In this document: one piece after another, positions 51,839 to 61,118 of the stretch
Layout of the letters: every line of letters starts with the position of its first letter
How positions within the stretch are numbered: position 1 is the first letter of the stretch
From: Mucilaginibacter oryzae
Lineage (GTDB): Bacteria; Bacteroidota; Bacteroidia; Sphingobacteriales; Sphingobacteriaceae
Length of the DNA: 64,000 nt
Direction: 5' to 3'
Assembly: GCF_003148845.1 (NCBI RefSeq)
Contig: NZ_QGHA01000001.1
Location: 1,116,001-1,180,000, forward strand
The notes under the pieces: generated by a model
The model's input: the letters and a program-made list of their open reading frames with translations, nothing else
Databases searched by the model: none
Told to the model about the DNA's origin: nothing
Program-made: the position numbers and the translations under genes

Positions 51839-53260
51839 TTAGTTTTTGGGCGAGAGCTTGAATAGTGCTGCTCCGTGTTTGTTTACTTTTTGCTTGTAGC
51901 TTCCACTGTATTGGCCAACGTCCTGTTTCTTCCAAAGGTCGCGTACGGTTATTTTGCCCTTCAGGCCAAGATCTTTAAAGTTTAAGGCTACGGCTTTGTC
52001 GTTATCCCCAATGTTGAAGAAAGCGGCATAAATGTCCTTACTGCCGGGAATTTGAGAGTACCAGATCATTGCGCCATCTTTTTTGTACAACTGCTTCGGG
52101 TTTGCGCCTTTCTGGTTTACGGCTATCACTTCATCGTTGGTGAACAGTTTCAGCTCAAAGTCGTGGTTTTCGGGCAGGTTACTGCCCAGCATCAGGGGCG
52201 ATTGGAAAATACTCCAGAAAGTCATGTGGGTATACTCTTCATCCTGCGTGAAACGGCTGTAGCGCTCTTCGCCTACGGGTCCGCGTTTGCTAAGCTTACC
52301 GATCTGGATCATATCACAATCCGGCCAATGGCCGGGGCCGCCTACGCCTTCCCAGCTTTTGGCGTAATCAAACATGTGCAGTATCTCTTTCCAGTTATCC
52401 CAAAAATCATCAGCCATGCGCCACATATTGGCATATTTGGCAGCGTGGGCAGCTTGTGCAACAGGGGTTTCGCCAGGCGAAAGGCTTAAAACCACAGGCC
52501 TGCCGCACTGCTGGATAGCCTTTTGATAACCTTCCACCTCGGCATTGCTGTACGGGCGCGAAAGGTCATCAACCTTAATAAAATCAACTCCCCACGAGGC
52601 GTAAAGCTCCAGCAGCGAGTTCAGGTATTCCTGCGCGCCGGGCTTTTTCATATCCAGGCCGTACATGTGGTTCATCCAGGGGCATTTTGAATTGGTATCG
52701 GCCACCATATCGGCAGTGATGCTGTTGGTACCCTTAACCGGCGACTTAGACCAAACGGCCTGGCGTGGGATGCCACGCATAACGTGGATGCCGAATTTTA
52801 AACCTTTACTGTGGATATAGTCGCCCAGCGGTTTAAAGCCATTACCCCCAAAAGCCGACGGGAATTTAGTGGGCTGCGGCGTTAACCTGCCCCATTTATC
52901 CATGGTTAACCATGGCACGTACGATCCATCCTGTAAACGCAACTGGAACGGGTTGCCGATATTGCTGCCCGGTGGGTTATCATACGACCATAAAAAATCA
53001 ACCACCACATACTGCCAGCCGTATTGCTTCAGGTGTTCGGCCATATAATCGGCGTTGGCTTTTACTTCATCTTCATGCACCGCCGAACCGAAACAGTTAT
53101 AACTGTTCCAGCCCATGGGCGGCGTGGCTGCTATTTGTTGGGCTGATGAATGGTTAACCAATGCAAAACCCATCAGCACAAAAAACGCCATTTTTAAAAA
53201 GCGGGGACTGCGCGATTCCCCTCTTGAGAGGGGAGTTGAGAATGTCGATATTCTTTTCAT
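51839..53260 (-). CDS. GH27 hydrolase, probable beta-L-arabinopyranosidase or alpha-galactosidase
   Basis: A 473-residue exported GH27 barrel with a C-terminal beta domain (about 385-470). Likely nucleophile Asp231 is in FIKVDD and the acid/base in RMADDFW (Asp284/285). The alpha-galactosidase motif DDCW is DFLW here (88-91), so the second Asp, which holds the galactose hydroxyls, is Phe. With araD 2 bp upstream and araA downstream, L-arabinopyranose release is likely. The N-terminus is odd: residues 8-19 are encoded by a palindromic repeat before the hydrophobic signal core. ATG 53191 (MAFFVLMGFALV) is an alternative start, but coupling to araD favours 53260. Confidence 0.85.
   Translation of the reverse strand: MKRISTFSTPLSRGESRSPRFLKMAFFVLMGFALVNHSSAQQIAATPPMGWNSYNCFGSAVHEDEVKANADYMAEHLKQYGWQYVVVDFLWSYDNPPGSNIGNPFQLRLQDGSYVPWLTMDKWGRLTPQPTKFPSAFGGNGFKPLGDYIHSKGLKFGIHVMRGIPRQAVWSKSPVKGTNSITADMVADTNSKCPWMNHMYGLDMKKPGAQEYLNSLLELYASWGVDFIKVDDLSRPYSNAEVEGYQKAIQQCGRPVVLSLSPGETPVAQAAHAAKYANMWRMADDFWDNWKEILHMFDYAKSWEGVGGPGHWPDCDMIQIGKLSKRGPVGEERYSRFTQDEEYTHMTFWSIFQSPLMLGSNLPENHDFELKLFTNDEVIAVNQKGANPKQLYKKDGAMIWYSQIPGSKDIYAAFFNIGDNDKAVALNFKDLGLKGKITVRDLWKKQDVGQYSGSYKQKVNKHGAALFKLSPKN
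53217..53234. repeat. Palindromic repeat inside the GH27 signal region
   Basis: TCCCCTCTTGAGAGGGGA is a perfect 8-bp-arm palindrome lying in frame within the first 20 codons of the GH27 gene. It resembles the CTCCCC/GGGGAG hairpins of intergenic family D. Confidence 0.65.
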
Positions 53261-53262
53261 GC

Positions 53263-53961
53263 TTATTGTCCGTAATAGGAATCAGGTCCGTGTTTACGCT
53301 CGTAGTGCTTTTTGATCAGGGCATCTTTTAAGCGTGGGGCATTATTATTTATTTGCTCAGTAAGCAATGCCATTTGGGCAACTGTTTCCAATACGGCACT
53401 GTTGTAAACCGCTTTTTCGGCGGTTTTACCCCAGGTAAAAGGGGCGTGATTTCCCACCAATACCATCTCTACCTCTTTATAGTCAAGGCCCTGCTCCTTA
53501 AAATAATCCATGATCTGGAAACCGGTTTCATACTCGTAATTTCCTTTAATCATTTCATCGCTCATAGGCGGGGCGCAGGGGATATCAACCGTTAAGTGGT
53601 CGGCATGTGTAGTACCAAAAATAGGGATGCTACGCTGTGATTGCGCCCAGGCCGTAGCGTAGGTGGAATGCGTATGCACAATACCGCTAATGTCTTCCCA
53701 ATGCTTATAAAGCACCGCGTGGGTTTTGGTATCGCTTGACGGGCGGAGACCGCCTTCGATGGTATTGCCATCAAAATCAACAATTACCATTTTTTCGGGC
53801 GACAGGTCTTCATAAGGCACGCCGCTTGGTTTAATGGCGAACACGCCCAGTTCCCTGTCGGCCGCACTTACGTTGCCAAAGGTAAACAACACCAGGCCCA
53901 GTTTGGGCAGCTGCATGTTGGCATTATAGGCGCTTAGCCTGATATGATCATATTTACTCAT
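53263..53961 (-). CDS. araD: L-ribulose-5-phosphate 4-epimerase
   Basis: A 232-residue class II aldolase-fold zinc enzyme that converts L-ribulose 5-phosphate to D-xylulose 5-phosphate. Features are LVLFTFGNVSAADR (23-36), FAIKPSGVPYEDLS (42-55), the zinc-site HTHSTYATAWAQ (about 95-106) and GTTHADH (115-121), and a C-terminal HGPDSYYGQ. Length matches E. coli AraD. It lies 7 bp after araB, and its stop is 2 bp before the GH27 start. Confidence 0.97.
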   Translation of the reverse strand: MSKYDHIRLSAYNANMQLPKLGLVLFTFGNVSAADRELGVFAIKPSGVPYEDLSPEKMVIVDFDGNTIEGGLRPSSDTKTHAVLYKHWEDISGIVHTHSTYATAWAQSQRSIPIFGTTHADHLTVDIPCAPPMSDEMIKGNYEYETGFQIMDYFKEQGLDYKEVEMVLVGNHAPFTWGKTAEKAVYNSAVLETVAQMALLTEQINNNAPRLKDALIKKHYERKHGPDSYYGQ

Positions 53962-53968
53962 TGCAGTT

Positions 53969-55675
53969 TTAGGCGTTTTGCAGTTCGGGATTATTTTTCA
54001 GGGCAACTTCATGGGCTATAAACCTGCCCAGTGTACTGTATTGGTTATAGCGTTGCTGGTAAACTTCTTTCAGGGCGATGTTGGGTTCATAAACCACATC
54101 AAAGCCGCGCCCCATGGCTGTCATGGCTTCCTCGATAGTTGGATAAATGCCTGCAACAACCGCCGCGAACATGGCCGCGCCCAAAGCGCAGGTATGCTTA
54201 AACTGGTGGATGCGGATTGGCATATCCAACACATCGGCCATCATCTGCATTACAAAAGGCGATTTTTTAGCTACACCGCCAATACCTATGATACCTTTAA
54301 CCGGGATCCCTTCGCTGATAAACCTGTCGACAATACTTTTTGCGCCGAAGCAGGTAGCTTCGGCCAGCGCACGGAAAACCCTTGGCGCATCGCTGCCCAG
54401 TCCTAAGCCGGTGATAGCGCCTTTCAATTCCTGGTTGGCATCCGGTGTACGGCGGCCATTAAACCAGTCGATTGCCAGTTCATTATCCTCATCTATCGGC
54501 AACAAAGCAGCTTGCCTGCTTAATTCCGGTATGATCATTTCTGAAATTTCTTCTTTCAATGCCTCCGCGGTTGCGGCATCAATTACCTGCGATTGCGACA
54601 GCAGGTTGTTTAACGGCCAGGCCAGGATATTTTTAAACCAGGCATAAGTATCGCCAAAAGCCGACTGGCCCGCCTCTAAACCCGCCATCCCCGGAATCAC
54701 CGAACCATTAACCTGTCCGCAAATACCGCGCACCAGTTTGCCTTCCATTTCGGCAGTTGGCGCCACCAGGATATCGCAGGTTGAAGTGCCCATTACCTTA
54801 CTTAGGTGATAAGGCTCAATCTGGCCGCCAACCGCGCCCATGTGCGCGTCAAAAGCGCCGGTACCTACAATCACATCGGTTGAGAGTCCCAATATCTCCG
54901 CCCACTCCGCGCTGAGGTTGCCGGCTGCTTCATCGGCAGTGTATGTATCATGATATAGTTTATCCCTGAAACCGGCCAGAAGCGGGTCGAGGGAAACAAA
55001 AAATTCTTCGGGGGGCAGGCCGTCAAACTCCTCGGCCCAAAGGGCTTTATGCCCGGCCGAGCAACGACCGCGTTTAATGTCCTTAACATCCGTACCGCCG
55101 GTTAACAGGAAGGGGATCCAATCGCAATGCTCCACCCATGAGGCAGCCGCGTCGCGCACCTGGCCATCAACCCTTAACACATGCAGCAGCTTGGCCCAAA
55201 ACCATTCCGACGAGTAAATACCGCCTACGTATTTCAAATAATTGATATCAAATTTTGCAGCATGCTCATTGATCTGCGCCGCTTCTTTAACCGAGGTATG
55301 ATCTTTCCAAAGCACAAACATGGCGTTGGGGTTAGTTTCAAAACCGGGGGTTAAGGCAAGCGGGGTACCGGTAGCGTCGACCGCTACTGGGGTTGAGCCG
55401 GTAGTATCAACCGAGATGCCTTTTATATTTTTAGCGATAGCCTCGCCGCCGGCCTGCGCTATACAATCTTTAATGGTAGCTTTTAACCCGTCGATATAAT
55501 CCTGCGGGTGCTGACGGAACTGGTTTTCGGACGGTACGCAATATTTACCATCGCGCCAGCGGGGATAATTAAATACGGATGATGCAATTTCTTCGCCGTT
55601 GGCGGCATTCACGATCACTGAGCGCACGGAATCTGAACCGTAATCCACACCGATCACTAACTGGGTATTACTCAT
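53969..55675 (-). CDS. araB: L-ribulokinase
   Basis: A 568-residue FGGY-type sugar kinase that phosphorylates L-ribulose with ATP. The N-terminal LVIGVDYGSDSVRSVIV (5-21), IKGISVDTTGSTPVA (about 84-98) and the C-terminal FGGY signature region GIIGIGGVAKKSPFVMQMMAD (about 457-477) are all present. Length matches AraB. It is the first gene of the arabinose operon, with a candidate operator 17-36 bp before its start. Confidence 0.97.
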   Translation of the reverse strand: MSNTQLVIGVDYGSDSVRSVIVNAANGEEIASSVFNYPRWRDGKYCVPSENQFRQHPQDYIDGLKATIKDCIAQAGGEAIAKNIKGISVDTTGSTPVAVDATGTPLALTPGFETNPNAMFVLWKDHTSVKEAAQINEHAAKFDINYLKYVGGIYSSEWFWAKLLHVLRVDGQVRDAAASWVEHCDWIPFLLTGGTDVKDIKRGRCSAGHKALWAEEFDGLPPEEFFVSLDPLLAGFRDKLYHDTYTADEAAGNLSAEWAEILGLSTDVIVGTGAFDAHMGAVGGQIEPYHLSKVMGTSTCDILVAPTAEMEGKLVRGICGQVNGSVIPGMAGLEAGQSAFGDTYAWFKNILAWPLNNLLSQSQVIDAATAEALKEEISEMIIPELSRQAALLPIDEDNELAIDWFNGRRTPDANQELKGAITGLGLGSDAPRVFRALAEATCFGAKSIVDRFISEGIPVKGIIGIGGVAKKSPFVMQMMADVLDMPIRIHQFKHTCALGAAMFAAVVAGIYPTIEEAMTAMGRGFDVVYEPNIALKEVYQQRYNQYSTLGRFIAHEVALKNNPELQNA

Positions 55676-55691
55676 ATAAAGATTTATAATT

Positions 55692-55711
55692 ATTGTCGAA
55701 ATAACACTTAA
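55692..55711. promoter_or_regulatory. Candidate arabinose operator upstream of araB
   Basis: Minus-strand TTAAGTGTTATTTCGACAAT, followed by AATTATAAAT. It shares 17 of 20 positions with the galM-upstream site and the AGTGT-N7-ACA layout with the site before the Nudix regulator. Its closeness to the start codon fits repression. Confidence 0.55.
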
Positions 55712-55928
55712 TTATTGAAAAAGAGAAATTTTATTTTAATTTTATTGAGGGAAAATGGAAGAAAAAGTTGGCTTAGGAAGATATTGAGGTAAAAAAGTTA
55801 TTACACAGCGAAACAGGCGTTAAACGGCAAAAGAAATAAAAAAACAAGAGCAGATTAATTATTGTTAATTTAACAATTTAAACGGTACGGTTGGGGCTTG
55901 ATTGAAACGAGAGAAGCAATTTGATTTT
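55712..55928. other. A/T-rich leader region of araB
   Basis: No gene is seen. The region is strongly A/T-rich and probably holds the araB promoter, though no exact TAnnTTTG element is found. Family A repeat copy 3 follows. Confidence 0.3.
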
Positions 55929-56031
55929 GTCTGAACTCGAATTTATGGAATTAAGAAATTACCAGAATGTAAAATGAATACAAAAATTTAATACTCTCCA
56001 AATCCCTTAATCATGCTAATTCCGGTTCAGG
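55929..56031. repeat. Repeat family A, copy 3
   Basis: Starts GTCTGAACTCGAATTT, as does copy 2, and ends AATTCCGGTTCAGGC. The centre is less palindromic than in the other copies. It separates the arabinose operon from the YbhB-like gene. Confidence 0.8.
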
Positions 56032-56139
56032 CAAAATCAAAAAAACAGGGATGTTCCCCCGGATAAAATCAACATAATCATTAAAAGATCGCATTGATCA
56101 CTCATGATAATGGCGCAAGCTTTTTAGCCACTAACAACA

Positions 56140-56181
56140 GGGGGGTGAAACCCGGCTTTACAATCAGATGGTTCACCCCCC
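56140..56181 (-). terminator. Terminator of the YbhB-like gene
   Basis: GGGGGGTGAAACC and GGTTCACCCCCC pair with one bulged A, a very stable stem, 11 bp past the minus-strand stop. No T-run follows. Confidence 0.7.
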
Positions 56182-56192
56182 TTGCCTGCCAA

Positions 56193-56735
56193 CTACCTTT
56201 TATAATAAACCATTAACGATGCTTTTGCCAACAATTGCTTTCCTAACATATACCCCGTAAGCGCAGCGGTTGAGGCTTGCGTTGTGCCTAAATGAGCCGT
56301 TTTTAAAGCGTACACGGTGATCAGGTAACGATGGTCGCCTTCACCAGCGCCGGGGCAGGGCCCCTGGTAACCCGGTACACCAACATCATTGATACTTTGC
56401 AGACTGCCTTGCGGGGCAATGTTGCTTTTAAAATCACCTGCTCCTTGTTTCAATTCATGAACGTTTGCCGGGATATCCACAACAACCCAATGCCAAAACC
56501 CGCTTCCGGTTGGGGCATCGGCATCGTACATGGTGATGGCAAAACTTTGGGTACCTTCGGGCGCATTAACCCAGCTTAATTGCGGTGATTTGTTGGCTCC
56601 ATTACAGCCAAAATTACCGGCAACAAATTCATTACTGAACTGCCCACCCAAATCGGCGCTTTTTAATGTAAAGGTTTGTGAGCACGCGGTACCGGCCACA
56701 AAGAGGCCGATAAACAAAGAGAAGATTATTTTCAT
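56193..56735 (-). CDS. YbhB/YbcL-family (PEBP) secreted protein
   Basis: A 180-residue exported protein (signal peptide about 1-19, ending ACSQ) of the phosphatidylethanolamine-binding / Raf-kinase-inhibitor-like family. The ligand-site motifs SPQLSW (50-55), ITMYDADAPTGSGFWHWVVV (67-86) and GPCPGAGEGDHRYLITVYAL (124-143) are intact. Bacterial members have no settled function. The last gene before the arabinose locus on this strand, it lies behind an AraC-type regulator and may be its target. Confidence 0.9.
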   Translation of the reverse strand: MKIIFSLFIGLFVAGTACSQTFTLKSADLGGQFSNEFVAGNFGCNGANKSPQLSWVNAPEGTQSFAITMYDADAPTGSGFWHWVVVDIPANVHELKQGAGDFKSNIAPQGSLQSINDVGVPGYQGPCPGAGEGDHRYLITVYALKTAHLGTTQASTAALTGYMLGKQLLAKASLMVYYKR

Positions 56736-56820
56736 GATAACAGTATTTAATTGCTACAAAATTGGCTTTGCTGCCATTTGCACTGTTATTGCAAACCGTT
56801 CAAATAGTAGTGCGTACGGC

Positions 56821-57687
56821 TCAAACAGCAATCTGCTGCCCGTAAGTTGCGGGGGTTACACCGAAGCGCTTCTTGAAAGCGGTGTTAAAATTAGAGAGGT
56901 TCCCGTATCCGTAGGTATGATAAAGTTCACTGGCTTTGCGGCCCTTTTTTAATTCGGCACAAGCAGCCTCGAGTTTTCTGTCGCGGATATATTTTTGCGG
57001 CGACAAGCCGTACGTCCGCTCAAAATCACGTTTGAAGGACGATAGGCTTCGGTTGGAAAGGAAAGCCAGTTCATCCAACGTGAGGTTGTTGAAAAGGTTA
57101 TTTTCTATCAGCTTTTGCAAGGATAAATCCGCATCCGCTTTACCCGGATCAAACAATGCTGTTAATAATGTTGGATAAAGCTCATAAATGATCAGCAGCA
57201 ACTCCTCCAGTTTATGCAATGCTAAGGCATACGATAAGTTGTGCCCATCATCAACCAATGCCCTAACTCCCTTCAGATATTCGTTTACATAAACGGTGTT
57301 TGCAAAAAGGATGTAAGGCGGCGTATCCGCTACCGTATTTTTTGCATTAATAGCGTGTTTAACAAAGAAATCAGCCACGAGGCTCTCCGGAAAAAAAACA
57401 ATAAAACTGCTGTACAACTCATCCGCCGAAGTTCCGTGAACCACGTGTTCGGCAATAAGCGTATTCCCCTGCGGAATCACCATTCCCTGCCCCGGCCGGA
57501 TAATGGTGCAATCGGCATGTCGGTAAATTTCCTTTTGCCCGTTAAGCACAAAGCTGATGGCGCACCGATTAAAAATCACCTGGTTTCTAAATATATTACC
57601 CCGCTCTTGATAATACACGAAAGAGATTTCACCGGCTTTAATTTGCGGTTTATCTTTAACAGCTTCGGGTACAATTATCGCTTCCAT
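56821..57687 (-). CDS. AraC-family transcriptional regulator
   Basis: A 288-residue regulator with a cupin-like N-terminal sensing domain (about 20-110) and an AraC-type double helix-turn-helix (about 190-285). The latter includes LTLDELAFLSNRSLSSFKRD and the signature YGYGNLSNFNTAFKKRFGVTP near the end. The N-terminal fold resembles ExsA-type proteins more than the arabinose-binding AraC of E. coli, so a link to arabinose should not be assumed from the name. It is followed by the YbhB-like gene. A 9-bp inverted repeat covers its start codon. Confidence 0.9.
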   Translation of the reverse strand: MEAIIVPEAVKDKPQIKAGEISFVYYQERGNIFRNQVIFNRCAISFVLNGQKEIYRHADCTIIRPGQGMVIPQGNTLIAEHVVHGTSADELYSSFIVFFPESLVADFFVKHAINAKNTVADTPPYILFANTVYVNEYLKGVRALVDDGHNLSYALALHKLEELLLIIYELYPTLLTALFDPGKADADLSLQKLIENNLFNNLTLDELAFLSNRSLSSFKRDFERTYGLSPQKYIRDRKLEAACAELKKGRKASELYHTYGYGNLSNFNTAFKKRFGVTPATYGQQIAV

Positions 57688-57717
57688 GGATAATTGGTAA
57701 AACTAATCATTATCCAT
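57686..57717. promoter_or_regulatory. Inverted repeat spanning the AraC-type start codon
   Basis: ATGGATAAT and ATTATCCAT (9 bp, perfect, 14-bp spacer) overlap the minus-strand start codon. It could be an autoregulatory site or an RNA hairpin hiding the start. Confidence 0.45.
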
Positions 57718-57757
57718 CAAGTGCGGGAATTTTTTGGATTAACAACTACTACCCTAA

Positions 57758-58432
57758 CTACTCCCTCGCCATCGCCACAATATCGTTCCCGTCCAATATC
57801 CACCTGCCTGCGCCACGGTTTACGGTGTTGATCATGGCTTTGCCAACTTCCTCCAACGTAACGAAACCTTTGGGATAAATGAGCCTGCCCAACGGGTACA
57901 TCCAGCCAATATACTTGTAAAACGACAGGGTGTTTTTAGCGCCCTTAAAGCTCTTCATAAATCCGGGGCGAAAGTTGAACACTTGTTTAAAAGGCAGCTT
58001 CATTAAATCGTTCTCGGTTTTGCCTTTTACGCGCGCCCACATAACGCGGCCTTTTTCACTATTATCTGTACCTGCCCCGGATACATAACAAAAGGTCATA
58101 TCGGGGTTTATGCGGCTCAATATCTCGGCTACATGCAGGGTGAGCAAATAAGTTACTTTATAATAGGCCTCTTCGCTCATGCCTACTGACGATACGCCCG
58201 CGCAAAAGAAGCAGGCATTGTAACCGGTCAGTTGGTCTTCGATTGGCCTAAGGTTAAAAAAGTCAGCATGAATAATTTCTTTTAGCTTGGGATGGGTAAA
58301 GCCGCCGGGTTTGCGGTTAATGATCAGCACGGCTTCTACCTTATCGCTTAACAGGCATTGGTATAATACGCCCTCGCCTACCATGCCTGTAGCACCCGTT
58401 ATAATAGCCCTTATTTTGTTGCTTGTTTCCAT
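57758..58432 (-). CDS. NAD(P)-binding epimerase/dehydratase-like protein
   Basis: A 224-residue Rossmann-fold protein. The N-terminal IITGATGMVGEGVLYQCL (10-27) is the cofactor-binding turn, and CYVSGAGTDNSEKGRVMWARVKG (about 116-138) holds the Ser/Tyr-like catalytic region of atypical SDRs. The HTATIP2/TIP30-like group has the same arrangement, including the PGFMKS segment near residue 156. Substrate unknown. It is divergent from the AsmA gene. Confidence 0.82.
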   Translation of the reverse strand: METSNKIRAIITGATGMVGEGVLYQCLLSDKVEAVLIINRKPGGFTHPKLKEIIHADFFNLRPIEDQLTGYNACFFCAGVSSVGMSEEAYYKVTYLLTLHVAEILSRINPDMTFCYVSGAGTDNSEKGRVMWARVKGKTENDLMKLPFKQVFNFRPGFMKSFKGAKNTLSFYKYIGWMYPLGRLIYPKGFVTLEEVGKAMINTVNRGAGRWILDGNDIVAMARE

Positions 58433-58577
58433 ATGTTAATCATGTAGCCGATCATCAGCCAAAAATATTGTAGCGCTGTGGCATTTTTATTGTGTATATT
58501 CCTTTATCGAGTGTTAATTATATGTTACAAAACAAACAATTGTACCTGCACAACACTTTAACAGTAAAATAGTTAAA

Positions 58578-61118
58578 ATGCCCAAATGGTTAAAAGTCGT
58601 CCTGAAAGTTGCAGCCGCGCTTACCGGGATCATCATCATATTGTTTATAGCGCTTGCTGTTTATATTAATTATAACAAGCAGAAGGTTTTAACTATGATT
58701 ACTGCCGAATTGAACAAAAACCTAAACGGCACGCTTACAATCGGCTCCATCGATCCTACACTGTTCAAAGGTTTCCCCGGTGTTTCTGTTGAACTGAAAG
58801 ATGTGACCCTGAAGGATAGCCGTTGGGCCGAACACCGCCATACCCTGCTTAGCGCCAAAGATTTTGAGGTATCGGTGAATGCTGTAGCCCTGGTAAAAGG
58901 CGAAGTAGTGATCAATAAAATTGATGTTGGCAATGCCGATATCAACCTTTTTACCGATAGCACCGGCTACAGCAATACATCCGTATTTAAAGCTAAACCC
59001 AAGGTTGAAAAAGACCCTAAGGAAAAGCAAACCAGCTCGTCAACCCAAATAAAAAACTTTAGCCTGAACCAGGTGAACTTTGTGGTTGATGACCGGCATG
59101 CTTATAAATTGTTCAAGTTTGCCATCAATAATTTATCCGGCCGGATGGAATACCCCAACAAGGGCTGGAATGCTGATATCGACCTGAATACCATGGTAAA
59201 CAGCTTTTCCTTTAACACCCAAAAAGGCAGCTTTATGAAAAACAAGCTGCTTAAGGGGCACTTTGATGTGAGCTACGATTACAATTCGCAGGTGATCCAT
59301 ATGGCGCCCAACAAACTGAGCATCGGCGATGACGACTTTAATGTTGCCGCGCAGTTCAACCTCCAATCGCCCCAAACGCCCTTTACCATTAACCTGAAGG
59401 TTAATGATATTTTATGGACGAGCGCAGCCAACTTATTGGCTGCAAACATCACCAAAAGCTTAAAAATGTTCGACCTGAAAAAGCCCATTGATGTTACCTG
59501 CGATTTAAAAGGCTCATTTGGCGGCGGCGGCGACCCTTCTATTTATGTTACCGCCCGGGTAAAAGATAATACCCTAACCACCCAGGGTGGCACTATTGAA
59601 AATTGCAGTTTTAACGGTGTATTCAGTAACAATTACATCAACGGCAAAGGTTTAACTGATGAAAACTCGGTTATTAAGCTGTATCATTTCAACGGCACCT
59701 ATAAGGATATCCCTTTTACTATCGATACCGCGTTGATTAACAACCTCAATACGCCTATTGCCACCGGCATTTTCCGGTCGCGGTTCCCGGTTACGAAACT
59801 TAACCCGGTTATAGGCGAGGAAAGCCTGAGGTTTACCAAAGGCCTTGTGGACTTAAAGCTGGCCTATAAGGCCGACATTGTAAACTTTAAGTTTACCAAG
59901 CCTTATGTAACAGGTAACGTGGATATTAAAAATGCCGATGTAACTTACCTGCCCCGTAACCTGGTATTCAAAAATAATTCCATAGCCTTAAAATTTACGG
60001 ATAAGGATCTTTATATCAATAACATCCGCCTGCAAAATGGAAGCAGTATAGTTAATATGCAAGGCAAGGTGAGCAACTTCCTTAACCTTTATTATACCGA
60101 CCCGGAAAAGATCGTGATTGTATGGCAAATCACCAGTCCGGAAATTCATCTGGGCGAATTCCTCGGCTTCCTGAACAGCCGCGGCGGACGGGAAAGCGGC
60201 AAAAGCAGCGGCCGGGGTAAAAAAGTATCAGGCGCTCAAATTACCCATCAGCTTAATACTGCTTTTGATAAAGGGCAGGCCGAGCTACACCTGCGTGTGG
60301 CCAAAGTGTATTATAAGAAGTTTTTGGCTACCGATGCCACGGCTGATATTTTACTGGCCGACAACGCAATGAAGGTACGTAACGTGAGCCTTAAAAGCGC
60401 CGGAGGCTCGTTAAATTTAAGCGGGTTAATTTTACAGGGACCCGTGAACAATTTTGCCGTGAGCGCCAACGTTAAACATGTAAACACAAGCGCGTTTTTC
60501 GCATCGTTTAGCAATTTTGGATTGAAAGACTTTACAAGTAACAACCTGCAGGGCTTTCTTTCGGCAAGGGCAGATATTAAAGGAGGGATAAAAAACACGG
60601 GGGATTTGGTGCCAAAATCAATAAAGGGCTTCGCGCAGGTTGACTTTACAGAAGGGGCGCTCATTAAATTCGCGCCGATAAAAAGCGTGGGCAAATTCGC
60701 GTTTCCATTTCGCGATCTGGACAACATCACCTTTGGTGATTTAAAAGCGCGCTTTGATATTAACGGCGATAAGATCAACATCGCCCCGATGAAAATCAAT
60801 TCGAGCGTACTGAATATGGACGTGGAGGGTGTTTATTCGCTATCCTCCGGTACAAACATAGCATTGGATATTCCTTTGCGTAACCCCAAGAACGACAGTA
60901 AAATAACTAATGATGCCGAACGTGAAAAGAAGCGGATGCGCGGCATAGTACTGCATATTTTAGCCACCGACGGCGATAACGGCAAAATAAAAATTAAATG
61001 GAACAAAAATCATAAAAAAACCGACGGGAGTGATAGTGACAAGAAGGAGGATGACAATGATAAAAAAGCCGGGAAGGAGCAGCAGAGCAGCAGCGGCACA
61101 AATGGCAGTAACTGGTAA
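58578..61118 (+). CDS. AsmA-family envelope protein
   Basis: An 846-residue protein with one N-terminal membrane helix (about 10-30) and a long beta-rich periplasmic part of the AsmA type. Repeated LNGTLTIGSI-like and DLKGSFGG-like strands support this, and the AsmA C-terminal core lies at about 590-790 (VDFTEGALIKFAPIKSVGKF). AsmA-like proteins form lipid-transfer bridges between the membranes. The last 45 residues are a highly charged Lys/Asp/Glu tail. It is divergent from the epimerase-like gene and 331 bp from the sigma factor gene. Confidence 0.88.
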   Translation: MPKWLKVVLKVAAALTGIIIILFIALAVYINYNKQKVLTMITAELNKNLNGTLTIGSIDPTLFKGFPGVSVELKDVTLKDSRWAEHRHTLLSAKDFEVSVNAVALVKGEVVINKIDVGNADINLFTDSTGYSNTSVFKAKPKVEKDPKEKQTSSSTQIKNFSLNQVNFVVDDRHAYKLFKFAINNLSGRMEYPNKGWNADIDLNTMVNSFSFNTQKGSFMKNKLLKGHFDVSYDYNSQVIHMAPNKLSIGDDDFNVAAQFNLQSPQTPFTINLKVNDILWTSAANLLAANITKSLKMFDLKKPIDVTCDLKGSFGGGGDPSIYVTARVKDNTLTTQGGTIENCSFNGVFSNNYINGKGLTDENSVIKLYHFNGTYKDIPFTIDTALINNLNTPIATGIFRSRFPVTKLNPVIGEESLRFTKGLVDLKLAYKADIVNFKFTKPYVTGNVDIKNADVTYLPRNLVFKNNSIALKFTDKDLYINNIRLQNGSSIVNMQGKVSNFLNLYYTDPEKIVIVWQITSPEIHLGEFLGFLNSRGGRESGKSSGRGKKVSGAQITHQLNTAFDKGQAELHLRVAKVYYKKFLATDATADILLADNAMKVRNVSLKSAGGSLNLSGLILQGPVNNFAVSANVKHVNTSAFFASFSNFGLKDFTSNNLQGFLSARADIKGGIKNTGDLVPKSIKGFAQVDFTEGALIKFAPIKSVGKFAFPFRDLDNITFGDLKARFDINGDKINIAPMKINSSVLNMDVEGVYSLSSGTNIALDIPLRNPKNDSKITNDAEREKKRMRGIVLHILATDGDNGKIKIKWNKNHKKTDGSDSDKKEDDNDKKAGKEQQSSSGTNGSNW

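Noticed and set aside
56821-57687. The AraC-family gene as the arabinose regulator
   Set aside because: Its N-terminal domain does not resemble the arabinose-binding domain of enterobacterial AraC, and a Nudix AraR-like protein with matching sites is a better candidate.
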